Part shown: one piece after another, positions 56,244 to 64,000 of the stretch | How positions within the stretch are numbered: position 1 is the first letter of the stretch | Layout: every line of letters starts with the position of its first letter | Assembly: GCA_022036555.1 (NCBI GenBank) | Contig: CM039120.1 | Coordinates: 33,009,716-33,073,715 of the forward strand | DNA from: Microstegium vimineum | Lineage: Eukaryota > Streptophyta > Magnoliopsida > Poales > Poaceae | Direction of reading: 5' to 3' | Length of the DNA: 64,000 nt | Program-made: the position numbers and the translations under genes | The notes under the pieces: model-generated | Told to the model about the DNA's origin: nothing | The model's database searches: none | The model's input: the letters and a program-made list of their open reading frames with translations, nothing else

Positions 56244-57803
56244 GTGTCAGATTTCACCAAGTTTTCTGGACAAGATGACACGTCTACAATGGAGCACATT
56301 AACCGATTCGTTATCCAATGTGGGGAAGCAGTCAACGGGGATGAGTTAAGGGTAAGATTGTTCTCGTCGTCATTGTCTGGATCGACATTCACATGGTTTA
56401 TTTTATTGCCTCCAAACTCTATAATCACATGGGCCGATCTGGAGGAACAATTTCATAAGTACTTTGCTGGTACACATGAAAAGAAGCTTACCGATTTAAT
56501 CAAGCTAAAACAGTGCAATGATGAATCGGTAGAAAGCTTTGTGCAGAGACTGCGAGATGTGAAGAACAAGTGTTATAGCTTGGTACTTGATGATCGGCAA
56601 TTGACGGATTTGGCTCTCCAGGGATTACTGCCTCACCTCAAGGACAAATATGCATCTCAAGAGTTCGAAAGCTTGAGCCATCTTGTGCAAAGGGTTGCCG
56701 ATCAAAACGCCGAAGTGTTTGAGCCCGGAGAAAATTGGGATGAAGAGGTGTCTTCAACTAAGACGGATTCGGATGAAGAAGCAAGTATCGGTTTAGATGA
56801 ATCGGTAGAGAACGAAAAGCTGATATCTTGTCTGTTCGATCAGAAAGAGGCTAAGAGATGCACTTTCGACATCACCAAGGCCGATGGGATGTTTGATCTA
56901 TTGCTCCAAGAAGTTAAAATCAAGCTGGCACCTAACCAGGTAATTCCATCGACCAAAGAGCTCAAGAAGATCAGGTATTGTAAGTGGCACAATGCAACTT
57001 CACACAATACCAATGACTGCAAAGTCTTCAGGCAGCAGTTGCGATCAGGAATTGAATCCGGGTGGATTAAGTTTGAAAATTCCAAAACCCAAAAGCCGAT
57101 GAAGATCGATCAGCACCCGTTTCCCAATAATATGGTGGAAACTAGTGGAAAAATTAAAGTGCTGACATCGGAAGCTGCCAAGGAAAATGCATCGGTGGGT
57201 CTTGACCATCAAATAGCTGAATGTGGTGTGAAAAAGTTCGCCGATGACAGAAAGGGAAGGAGGGTTGCCGATGAAAGAAATAGCAAGAAACCTCATCAGC
57301 ACGCACCATATGGCGTTGTAATCACGCATAGGCGACCAAGGCAAGAGAATCGGCAGTCACGAGAGGGGCAATATCGGTTGCAAGAGGATGAAAGGCGCCG
57401 AGAGTGGCATCGGCATCAAGACCATTGGAAGTGCCCCTTCTTTATTCACTGTTGGGAGGAAGGCATCAAACTACCCACTGTTGATAATTGTCCTGGATGC
57501 AATGGGTACTACCTTGCCGATCGATCAGAGAAAAAGCCTCGTTTTAACGATCGGACATCAGGCTGTCACGCGCCGATCAAAGAGAAGGGATCAGCACATG
57601 ATCGGCTAGAGGGCAAGCTCAGTGCACAGGACAGGCTTGGCAAGAGTATTTGTCAGGAAGAGCTTGAGGAGACGGCAGGCGCCAAGGTACCTGAAGAGAA
57701 AATTTTCTCCAAGGATGCAGATACAGGCAGTGAGAAGCAGCATCAGCCTGTCTGGAAAACTAAGCTCCCTCGATGGTGCCCTAAGGATCTGATGAAGACT
57801 TAG
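56244..57803 (+). CDS. gag: gag core and C terminus of K
   Basis: Open for about 519 codons. The retrotransposon gag core (F-S-G-Q-D-D, W-A-D-L-E-E-Q-F-H-K-Y-F, L-x-Q-x-x-x-E-S-V-E-S-F-V-Q-R-L-R) spans roughly residues 5-140. Then come an acidic stretch, a C-K-W-H...H-N-T-N-D-C metal-binding-like motif near residue 250, a basic region, and the C-P-F-F...C-P-G-C motif shared with M near residues 394-416. It ends at TAG 57801-57803. It forms the particle shell. Upstream frames are broken, so full-length Gag is not made by this copy. Confidence 0.85.
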   Translation: MSDFTKFSGQDDTSTMEHINRFVIQCGEAVNGDELRVRLFSSSLSGSTFTWFILLPPNSIITWADLEEQFHKYFAGTHEKKLTDLIKLKQCNDESVESFVQRLRDVKNKCYSLVLDDRQLTDLALQGLLPHLKDKYASQEFESLSHLVQRVADQNAEVFEPGENWDEEVSSTKTDSDEEASIGLDESVENEKLISCLFDQKEAKRCTFDITKADGMFDLLLQEVKIKLAPNQVIPSTKELKKIRYCKWHNATSHNTNDCKVFRQQLRSGIESGWIKFENSKTQKPMKIDQHPFPNNMVETSGKIKVLTSEAAKENASVGLDHQIAECGVKKFADDRKGRRVADERNSKKPHQHAPYGVVITHRRPRQENRQSREGQYRLQEDERRREWHRHQDHWKCPFFIHCWEEGIKLPTVDNCPGCNGYYLADRSEKKPRFNDRTSGCHAPIKEKGSAHDRLEGKLSAQDRLGKSICQEELEETAGAKVPEEKIFSKDADTGSEKQHQPVWKTKLPRWCPKDLMKT

Positions 57804-58155
57804 AAGAGGAGGATTCAACGCGAACGCCGAGAAGATTTGTATCACGATGATAATCCTTCACAAGGGAAATCTTCAAGCAGGCGATGAAGGCCAAAGCGCA
57901 AAGGTGGGAATCCATCGGTAAATATCAATATGTTGCCGATGACATAACTAGAGTCGATGGCCTTGGGTGTTTTGATCTGGGAGCGGTACTTGGTGAGCCT
58001 TGGTGTCTCAACCGTTACACTTGGGGGGCATCGGCAAACTTAGCATGAAGAGTTTGTGCACTGGCAGCAGTTGCCGATGAGTTTATCGGCAAAAAACTCG
58101 GAAGAAGGGATAGTAGCAGAAAGAATTTCGGCGCATAAGACATCTTACACTCCGA
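57804..58155 (+). other. 3' UTR of K
   Basis: No gene. Continues GCCGAT/ATCGGC words and has a TTGGGGGGCA tract at 58021-58030 that echoes the true PPT. Confidence 0.6.
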
Positions 58156-58169
58156 AACTGGGGGGCATG
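58156..58169 (+). promoter_or_regulatory. Polypurine tract of K
   Basis: AACTGGGGGGCATG immediately before the LTR start TGTTGACACC. Element M has AAAATGGGGGCATG at the same position (60731-60744). Confidence 0.75.
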
Positions 58170-59313
58170 TGTTGACACCATTTTTCAGCACGTGTCAAAT
58201 GAGCTAAGGTATGACTGGTCAGCAACCGTTTGCCATCGGCATCGGTAAAGTATGAGCCAATATTGCCGATGGGAGTGTCGTGGGAAGACCAAGTGCGTTG
58301 CCGATGGAGGCTGGATGATCTTTGCCGACAAAGGTTAATTGGTGAAGTCTTGTTGATGCCGATTGCCGACAAAGAGGTATTGCCGATTACCGATTGCCGA
58401 TGAAGGGTCCTTGCCGATTGTCAATGAGGGGTCATTGCCAATTACCGATGTAGGGTCATTGTCGATTGTCAATGAAGGGTGGTTGCCGATTAGGAATGAT
58501 CGGTGAAGACGATTACCAGCACAAGGTCGCTAATCGGGGGATGTTGCCGATTGCTAATCGGGAAAGTATTGCCGATGCCGATGGGTGTGACTTAGCACTT
58601 GGTGGGAGCAGAAGACTACAGGTGGCCGCAGGGATCTGCCGATGGAAAGCTTCCATCGAGGATAAGTATAAGGAAACTGGTGTTTTGTACCAGTATTATT
58701 ATAGTAGTTTGAGTCCGACTCTTGCATGAGTCGTTTATTTTCCTTTAAAATAGGTGTGTTTGTTTAGGGAAATAAATATTATTGTTTTAGATCCGACTCC
58801 TGCGTGAGTCAGTTTCCTTAAAATTAGGAGTTTGTTTTAGAAAGGATAGGTGTCGTGTCTTTGTACAACTCTCCATGCGGGAGTATAAATATGTGCCCGA
58901 GGGCTACGAAAAGAACAATAAATCCAATTCAAAACAAACCAATTTTATCTTATTCTACTTTTTTATCGCAATTTACCTCTTTTCTGCATTAGTTATAGCT
59001 ATCAACGAGTTCTTCAAGCTTCGGCGGGCTGCATCATCTTGATCTCCGTCAAATCCTTGCAAGTTCTGCGTGGGAGTACCTCTGAGCTTTGGCATTCCGG
59101 GCGCATCGCTGTTTGCCTCGTTCAGCTCTTCTCTAGTTATCCTTGATCAATCTGAGCCTTGACGTCCGAGCGAATCGCTGTCGTCTTGTTCAGTTTGTTC
59201 TAGTTATCATCCTTGTCGATTGATTGGTCAAATCGACTGGCACGCCTCCGGAATACCGAGCTTTGGGTAATAGCTCGAGGTGTTCGCAAATCCTGACGCT
59301 TTTTGTGTCAACA
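58170..59313 (+). repeat. 3' LTR of K
   Basis: 1144 bp, TGTTGACACC to GTGTCAACA. Collinear with the 5' LTR. Confidence 0.95.
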
Positions 59314-59318
59314 CTAGC
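59314..59318. repeat. Target-site duplication of K, right copy (CTAGC)
   Basis: Matches 53379-53383. Confidence 0.95.
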
Positions 59319-60012
59319 CTAAGCATTGCAGTCCAAGCTCCGGAAAATATCTCCCGCATTTTAAATGGACGGCCCCGCTCCTACCAGGAGTTGTCGTCGC
59401 CTCGACACAACCTCCAGGATTCCTGCATGTGCCATCCTCGCTTCCTCGGAAGCTCCGCCTAGGTTTTGAGGCCCAAACCCAGGAAACCCACCACCAGTAG
59501 CTTTCGGCTCAACTACCGAACCCCAAGTTTTGAGGCCCAAACTCGGAAACCGTCCTCCGATGATTTTGAGGCCCAAACCACCAAACCGCTCAACTCAAGC
59601 CACCTTGTCCTCGCACGGTCGGACTCCGAGTCCCATGAACCTCCGCTCGACCCGCTCGTTCGTCGTCTTGACTTGGTCGACTCTGTCTATGTCTATGTCT
59701 TCTCGCACTTGTCGGTGCCAAGTACTAGCCACCATAGCTAGTCCGCCGGCACCCATGGTCCCTCAGTCCGAGCCCTGCTTCCACCCTTCACCGCTCTCAG
59801 TCTATCAGCACGGCAAGCCTCTACTTGACCTTCTCCACACCATTGACCACTGTCACTAGGCATAGCACCTGCACACCACAAGCCGATAGACAGGCACACA
59901 TTTGCTTTCGCAAAGGTTAGTAGTAAGCCACTCAAACTGAAACGCTCAAGTGTTGGATGATCACTCATCATAAAACTGAACTACATGGGTACTTATCCAC
60001 CATGTGTTCACA
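59319..60012 (-). repeat. 5' LTR of element A, right segment
   Basis: Resumes at CTAAGCATTGCAG exactly where the left part stopped and runs to CATGTGTTCACA, followed by AAATG. Collinear with 9549-10242. Confidence 0.9.
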
Positions 60013-60017
60013 AAATG
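60013..60017. repeat. Target-site duplication of element A, right copy (AAATG)
   Basis: Matches 8281-8285. Confidence 0.85.
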
Positions 60018-60023
60018 CATTAC

Positions 60024-60306
60024 CTGCCGCTTGATCATCGGCTTGAGAGAGTCGGCACCTCGTTTCGGCAATCTCACCCTCGGTGACATCCAAGGCAACT
60101 TGGTGGGCATCGGATAAGTTTTGGGGACGCCCCGCCTCCTTGGTCAACTCCGAATACTTCTTTCGGAGCTGGAAGCGCTCTTCTACCATAAAGCGGTAGA
60201 CCGCCAGATCGGCGTCACTAGAGTCGGAATCAGACGCCGGGGCTTCTTTGCTGCTCGCCAATCTAGAAAAGGCAGATGTGAGGATCGATAAGTGGTTGGT
60301 CATCAT
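60024..60306 (-). pseudogene. Upstream exon of the antisense gene of M
   Basis: The minus strand is open from an ATG pair near 60306, ending at a GT donor (60023-60022). It includes S-D-S-S-D-A-D (acidic) and a charged helix (E-E-R-F-Q-L-R-K-K-Y-S-E-L-T-K-E) likely to form a coiled coil. It joins the last exon at 8228 through a 63 bp intron in the uninterrupted M. The true 5' end of the gene may lie further right or be lost. Confidence 0.55.
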
Positions 60307-60744
60307 ACCAATGAGAAGATCCAGAAGAATAAGTGAGGAGCCTACGATGAATCAATGATCGTGCCATACGTAGGAGTCAACGGGAAGTGGGACCTTCTGA
60401 CGACAATTCTTCTGTCGGGCGTTTTCCGCGGCTATCGTCTTTGGCCATTGGGGTTTTCTGGTATTCTTGGAAACTCCGGGAAAGACTACAGTGCAAGATG
60501 GCTATGAATGAGTATCGAAGCTTGGGGGGCACATAGCATTACATATATCTTTTATGGAGAAGCGATCGAAGAGTTGATTCAAAGGCGCGTCACAGTATGG
60601 ATTTAATGGAAGCAGATGACTCGTCTGTTTTGATTCCCAATAGTGCAGAGATATTTTGGGGAGACGAGCCGACTGTTGGTACGACCTTTGGAATTTCTGA
60701 AGGAATTTTGGAATAAAGCAAGTTTATCCCAAAATGGGGGCATG
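60307..60744 (+). other. 3' UTR and polypurine tract of M
   Basis: No gene supported. A GCTTGGGGGGCACATAG tract at about 60514 echoes the terminal PPT AAAATGGGGGCATG at 60731-60744. Confidence 0.6.
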
Positions 60745-60980
60745 TGTTGACACCATATTTTGGCACGACTAGATATGTGCTCATGGGCCTCCTGACGGGC
60801 CATCGCAGAGGAGATTCAGATGGACCCAAAAGATCGACTAAGGAAAGGTGAGATCGCACAAGGATTTTTTGGCCGACTACACCAGAATGTGCGCATAAAT
60901 CTTGGCACGGGAGTGGACAACACATACTCAAAGGGATACACATGGATCTTTAAGAATGAGTACTTGTTGTCATAGAGGAA
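60745..60980 (+). repeat. 3' LTR of M, 5' fragment
   Basis: Starts TGTTGACACCATATTTTGGCACG, similar to the K LTR start (TGTTGACACC, TTTTT, GCACG), then diverges. Broken off near 60980. Confidence 0.65.
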
Positions 60981-62062
60981 GAGGTCATTTTCTACACTAT
61001 AGAAAATTGGTTTTAGTAGTTTAGCATAGAATAATTATCATATGTTTCAAATGATGTTCTCTTCTTTTTCACTAGAATTTCAGAAATCAAACAAGGCTAA
61101 GGTAAGGATGATCAAATATGTTTAAAGAGTACCCCTAGCCTTGATTTGTCTCCAAGAAAGATCTCATGACTTTCCCACCAAAATTTTAGAGGTTTCCTAT
61201 AGGGGTTATTCCAAACAACCAAATTCTATACAAGTATATTTTGATTCAATAATGAAACTTGACACCATGCCTTGTTTGATTAATGTAGACTATTTAACCT
61301 AAGCACCATGCTCAATTTAAAAAGCCTATGGGAGTACGTTCGAACCGTACTTCCAAACCAAAACATACAAGAATAGAAAAGGAAGCATTGAATGAGATTG
61401 ATTCAATTAGAGACAAGGACATGAGTGGTGAAGCAAAGGAGCAATATATTTTTTTTTATTTTTTTTGCAAAACTATGTAAATGGATAGATGAGATGCATT
61501 TAAATTAACATGATATGCTTTTGCGATGGAAAAACAATTTAAGTGATGGATATGCATGAATCTCTAGGCGAATCCCAAGAAAGCACCAGAGACATGATGA
61601 TTAAAGCAAACATGCAGTGGTATGCAGTAAATAAAAGGATAACGTTGGGTTGTCTCCCGACAGGGTCTCACATACCTGAATGATCCCATCATTACCCACA
61701 ATTTGAGACGGAATTCTGAGTGCTTTTGCTCCATCACATGAATGGTTTTGTTTTCTTATTTGACGGCGACCTTCTTCAATTCTACACAGGGTTAGATTAC
61801 ATGCATACACATACCTATGAGATGGTAGGGTCGAAGTGTTCATTGTTCCTGAATGATCAGGCACCCTGGGCTTTTTGATGTTTTTTTTCTTTTTTTTCTT
61901 GTGGAAGAACACAGGAAGGTCGAGACGGTTGATGTCCTGTTTATTCCACCCTCAACAGAACAATGGTAATCCCACAATAGCTAGTGGTAACATAGATTAG
62001 TAGACAACAAAGTTAGTATCAAAATCTTTTGCCAATTGCTTCCCCGGCAACGGCACCAGAAA
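60981..62062 (-). mobile_element. Athila-like Ty3-gypsy remnant: leader region
   Basis: AT-rich sequence ending right at a tRNA-Asp-type PBS in minus orientation, so it would be the 5' leader of an Athila-like element. No gag or pol domain is recognisable. A Lys-rich open frame at 61601-61912 comes from an A/T homopolymer tract and is not supported as a gene. Confidence 0.45.
62042..62058 (-). promoter_or_regulatory. Primer-binding site, tRNA-Asp type
   Basis: The minus strand reads TGGTGCCGTTGCCGGGG, one base different from the Athila-typical TGGCGCCGTTGCCGGGG, four bases from an LTR end (CCAACAAACA). Confidence 0.75.
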
Positions 62063-62437
62063 TGTTTGTTGGTATTTATTATGCTCATGTAGAATATTCT
62101 GCAAGCGCACAGAAATACCATTGTAGCATTTCAACCAGGAGTATTCCAGGGTATCATATTTACCCTCAGGGAATCAATGGTTAAAGAAATTGATAACTAA
62201 CCATGATGATCCACTAACTAATATACCAACTAAACTATGGTAGGTTAAATGATATATATGATAAGTGCAATGACACACAGGAGAAGGTCCAATGATAAAG
62301 AGTAGTTTAGTGAGCGAGGAGGACAGCGAGTGAGCATAAGGTTTCCAAATATCTATCTCTACTTGCATGGTTCTAACTTAAAAAGACAAGTCATATCAAG
62401 CAAGAATAATGTTCATACACAATTGCACCTCAGGACA
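62063..62437 (-). repeat. Athila-like LTR, 3'-terminal fragment
   Basis: Starts at TGTTTGTTGG on the plus strand beside the PBS and runs to the insertion of N. The LTR remainder would lie beyond N, outside the window. Confidence 0.6.
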
Positions 62438-62528
62438 TGTCGGATACCTGATAATAGGGTACCCAAACTTCGTGCTCCACAAAAACAAAATCATCCTCGG
62501 GAAATCCTCTGCCTCGCCCGAGCCAGGC

Positions 62529-62899
62529 TGACGTCATCACTCCCGGGGACTTGCCGCCTTAACAAAACCAAAAGGGAAGTATTCCCTCGGAGGATCTTCC
62601 ACCTCGTTCGAGCAGGGTTGACGTCATCCGTGACGACATCTACCCTCGGGGGCTTCTCGCCCGAAAGGACTAAGGCAACGGCACCCCATCGGGGGCTCCT
62701 CTGCCTCGTCCGAGCGGGGGTGACATCATCTGTGACGTCATCTGCCCTCGGGGGCTTCCCCGCCAGAACCAGCTAAAGCAATAACACTCCCTCGAAGGAT
62801 CTTCTGCCCCGTCCGAGCTTAGATGACGTCATCTATGACGCCATCTAATCTCGGGGGCTCTCCCGCCTCGTCCGAGTCTAGGTAACGTCATCCGTGACG
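62529..62899 (+). promoter_or_regulatory. Repeated paired TGACG (as-1-like) motifs in the LTR of N
   Basis: Paired half sites start at 62619/62631, 62721/62733 (first is TGACA), 62824/62836 and 62883/62895 (first is TAACG). A single site is at 62529. Spacing within every pair is exactly 12 bp start to start, as in the as-1 element bound by TGA-type bZIP factors. Many sites are full TGACGTCA palindromes or close to it. Confidence 0.75.
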
Positions 62900-63376
62900 T
62901 CACCTGCCCTCGGAGGCTTCCTCAATCCATGGTGCACTTTAGCCCGTAGTCAAAAGGTCCACAGTACAGACTCGTCCTTGGGGATGGGGGGTACAGGCAT
63001 GGATCGCCATGCCTACCCCTGTAGAATCCTTGTGGTACAAGCTCTGGTACTACCGATTGACGTTCACCATCCCTCCGACGGACAGTCGAACAGGGATTAA
63101 GGCGTATTCGTCCCTGTATGACGAAACGTAGGGTTACCGAGCCCTGTTCTGCCAACCTCTGCCCATGCCCAAATATGGCAACAGGAGCACCACCAAGTAC
63201 AAGGCGCGTGGCTACAGTTGTATCAAGGACGAATAGGACCCGCGACGTGCCAACAGGCAAAGCTTTCCCTAGGAAGGAAGGGGAACAGAAGCCAGGAGCG
63301 TCCTCCAAGTCAAACAGCCTATACCAGGCCCACGTTTCCTCTCTCTCTCTACTGTACTCCTCCATCTCTCCCTACA

Positions 63377-63382
63377 TATAAA
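63377..63382 (+). promoter_or_regulatory. TATA box in the LTR of N
   Basis: TATAAA in CTACATATAAAGGGG, after a C/T-rich run, about 500-750 bp downstream of the TGACG modules. Confidence 0.7.
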
Positions 63383-63710
63383 GGGGGAAATGGGACCTCT
63401 AATTTAGCTCTCGACTCTCTGAACTCATTCACACACACTCATACTCGCATCCACGCGAGCTCTCACAACGAACCTTGAACCTCATATGCACGAGACCTAG
63501 GAACCGGCTTCCCTCTCTCACCAAAGCTTGTAGCTCCCCTCTACGAGCTCTCCACACTTGGTAACACGACTCAGCAGCAAACTGGACGTAGGGCGTTCGT
63601 GCCCGAACCAGTATAAACCTTGTGTTCTCCGGGCATAACCATCCGATCTCCGACACGCTTAGAAATTTACTCATTGGCCGTCTAGACCCTGCCATTTTAG
63701 ACACCGACAG

Positions 63711-63729
63711 TTGGCGCGCTAGGTAGGGG
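63711..63729 (+). promoter_or_regulatory. Primer-binding site of N
   Basis: TTGGCGCGCTAGGTAGGGG, one base different from T1's PBS, one base after the LTR end. Confidence 0.8.
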
Positions 63730-63762
63730 ACTTTGTGTGTCACCTGTATTTTCAAGTTTCAG

Positions 63763-64000
63763 ATGGCTAACCTCCACGCTGATTTCGCTCCGGGCTCCAT
63801 TGTTCATTTTGGTAGCATGGATTTCCAGTGCCACCGGTAGGGGGGCGACTTGGCTCTCCGCCGCCCTACGACATCCTCCGAGGTAGCCATGGACGCCATC
63901 TCCGCGTCCATGGCCCACCTGAACCGATCTCCCTCTAGGGAACAAGCCGCTCATGAGATAGCCGTCCAGTGGGGGGCCGACTATCCTCATTGTTCCCAAG
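63763..64000 (+). pseudogene. gag: gag N terminus of N, partial
   Basis: ATG at 63763 (M-A-N-L-H-A-D-F) 33 bp after the PBS. TAG at 63838-63840 interrupts the frame, which is otherwise open to the window end and reads A-M-D-A-I-S-A-S-M further on. Identity as gag rests on position, not on a domain. Confidence 0.5.

Larger units (their letters stand above)
53384..59313 (+). mobile_element. Element K: gag-only (non-autonomous) Ty3-gypsy retrotransposon
   Basis: 5930 bp with LTRs of 1143 and 1144 bp, perfect CTAGC duplication and a PPT. The internal 3.6 kb codes only for gag. No protease, RT, RNase H or integrase is found, and there is no room for them. LTR start (TGTTGACACC) and gag Cys motif match element M, a pol-bearing relative, so K may have used enzymes of an M-like element. 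By eye the first ~280 bp of the LTRs differ at about 11 positions. Confidence 0.9.
8286..60012 (-). mobile_element. Element A: SIRE/Maximus-like copia retrotransposon hosting several nested insertions
   Basis: A is on the minus strand. Its 3' LTR is 8286-10242. Its 3' UTR is 10243-10690 plus 26811-27966. Its RNase H and RT lie at 27967-29519, gag fragments at 35001-35194 and 50960-52081, the PBS at 52131-52142, and the 5' LTR at 52145-53383 plus 59319-60012. The flanks match (AAATG). Insertions inside are T1, a Tekay-like LTR plus T2, the X-H/G complex, and K. Subtracting them leaves about 8.4 kb. About 2.1 kb (integrase, protease) and 0.8 kb (gag) of A are missing, judged against the copy at 36146-50959. 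The two LTRs differ at about 15 of the first 153 positions by eye, so A is older than T1 and K. Confidence 0.85.
60018..60980 (+). mobile_element. Element M, right part (antisense exon, UTR, PPT and 3' LTR start)
   Basis: Begins with the intron donor of the antisense gene split by A, continues through its upstream exon and a UTR, then a PPT and the first about 240 bp of the LTR. The right edge, where Athila-like sequence takes over, is uncertain by some tens of bases. Confidence 0.7.
62438..63709 (+). repeat. 5' LTR of N
   Basis: 1272 bp, TGTCGGATACC to CACCGACA, followed after one base by a PBS. U3 holds five copies of a GCCTCGTCCGAGC...TGACGTCATC...CTCGGGGGCTT module, then a TATA box at 63377 and a typical R/U5 with GACGTAGGG...CGAACCAG. 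Confidence 0.85.
62438..64000 (+). mobile_element. Element N: 5' end of a Ty3-gypsy retrotransposon
   Basis: 5' LTR 62438-63709, PBS, then a gag start. LTR termini (TGTCGG...ACACCGACA) and PBS resemble those of T1, so N may be Tat-like, but only the first 290 bp of the interior is visible. GGACA (62433-62437) is the candidate left duplication. Confidence 0.8.

Noticed and set aside
61601..61912. Lys-rich open frame on the minus strand
   Set aside because: The Lys run comes from a T-rich homopolymer region, and there is no domain or homologous copy.
62330..62776. 148-codon plus-strand frame over the Athila-N boundary
   Set aside because: It crosses the insertion junction at 62438 and the TGACG modules, so it cannot be an ancestral gene.

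Overview
This window is intergenic DNA from a large plant genome, most probably a grass. I could support no host protein gene, rRNA, tRNA or CRISPR array. Essentially every stretch belongs to LTR retrotransposons, most of them inserted inside one another. The element types point to a grass: SIRE/Maximus-like Ty1-copia elements with purine-tract-rich 3' UTRs, Tat-lineage Ty3-gypsy elements with an antisense extra gene, Tekay-like LTRs that start TGT(A/C)ACACCC and end GGGTGTGACA, and an Athila-like primer-binding site. The species cannot be fixed from the sequence. Element letters (P, M, A, T1, T2, X, H/G, K, N) are mine.

Layout from left to right. (1) 1-3113: 3' end of a plus-strand copia element (P) with its 3' LTR. 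(2) 3119-8285: degenerate pol of a plus-strand Tat-type gypsy element (M). M resumes at 60018-~60980 with the rest of its antisense gene, its PPT and the start of its 3' LTR. (3) 8286-60012: a minus-strand copia element (A) that sits in M, flanked by AAATG on both sides 52 kb apart. A is split by everything between. (4) 10691-26805: a complete 16.1 kb minus-strand Tat-type gypsy element (T1) in A's 3' UTR, with 1.42 kb LTRs, TSD CCAAG, gag, protease, RT, two RNase H regions and integrase, plus a separate antisense intron-containing gene. (5) 29520-35000: a truncated Tekay-like LTR fused to the 3' end of another Tat-type element (T2), which carries its own antisense spliced gene. (6) 35195-50959: a broken LTR (X) and a copia element (H/G) whose two LTRs do not match each other. 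A 3.35 kb Tekay-like solo LTR (TSD CCGAG/CTGAG) interrupts its RNase H. (7) 50960-60012: A's gag, PBS and 5' LTR. That LTR is interrupted by K (53384-59313, TSD CTAGC), a gag-only gypsy element. (8) ~60981-62437: an Athila-like remnant. (9) 62438-64000: 5' LTR, PBS and gag start of another gypsy element (N), with paired TGACG motifs in its LTR.

Relative age follows nesting. By eye A's LTRs differ at about 10% of the first ~150 positions, while T1 and K differ at about 4-5%. All coding regions are broken by stops, frameshifts or insertions except short stretches.

The most notable signal is the antisense genes of the three Tat-type elements (T1, T2, M). Each runs tail-to-tail against pol where pol is present. 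Each contains short GT-AG introns (63-93 bp), and two have a TATA box 130-210 bp before the start codon. The second is the H/G chimera together with matching gaps in A, which records an inter-element recombination deletion.
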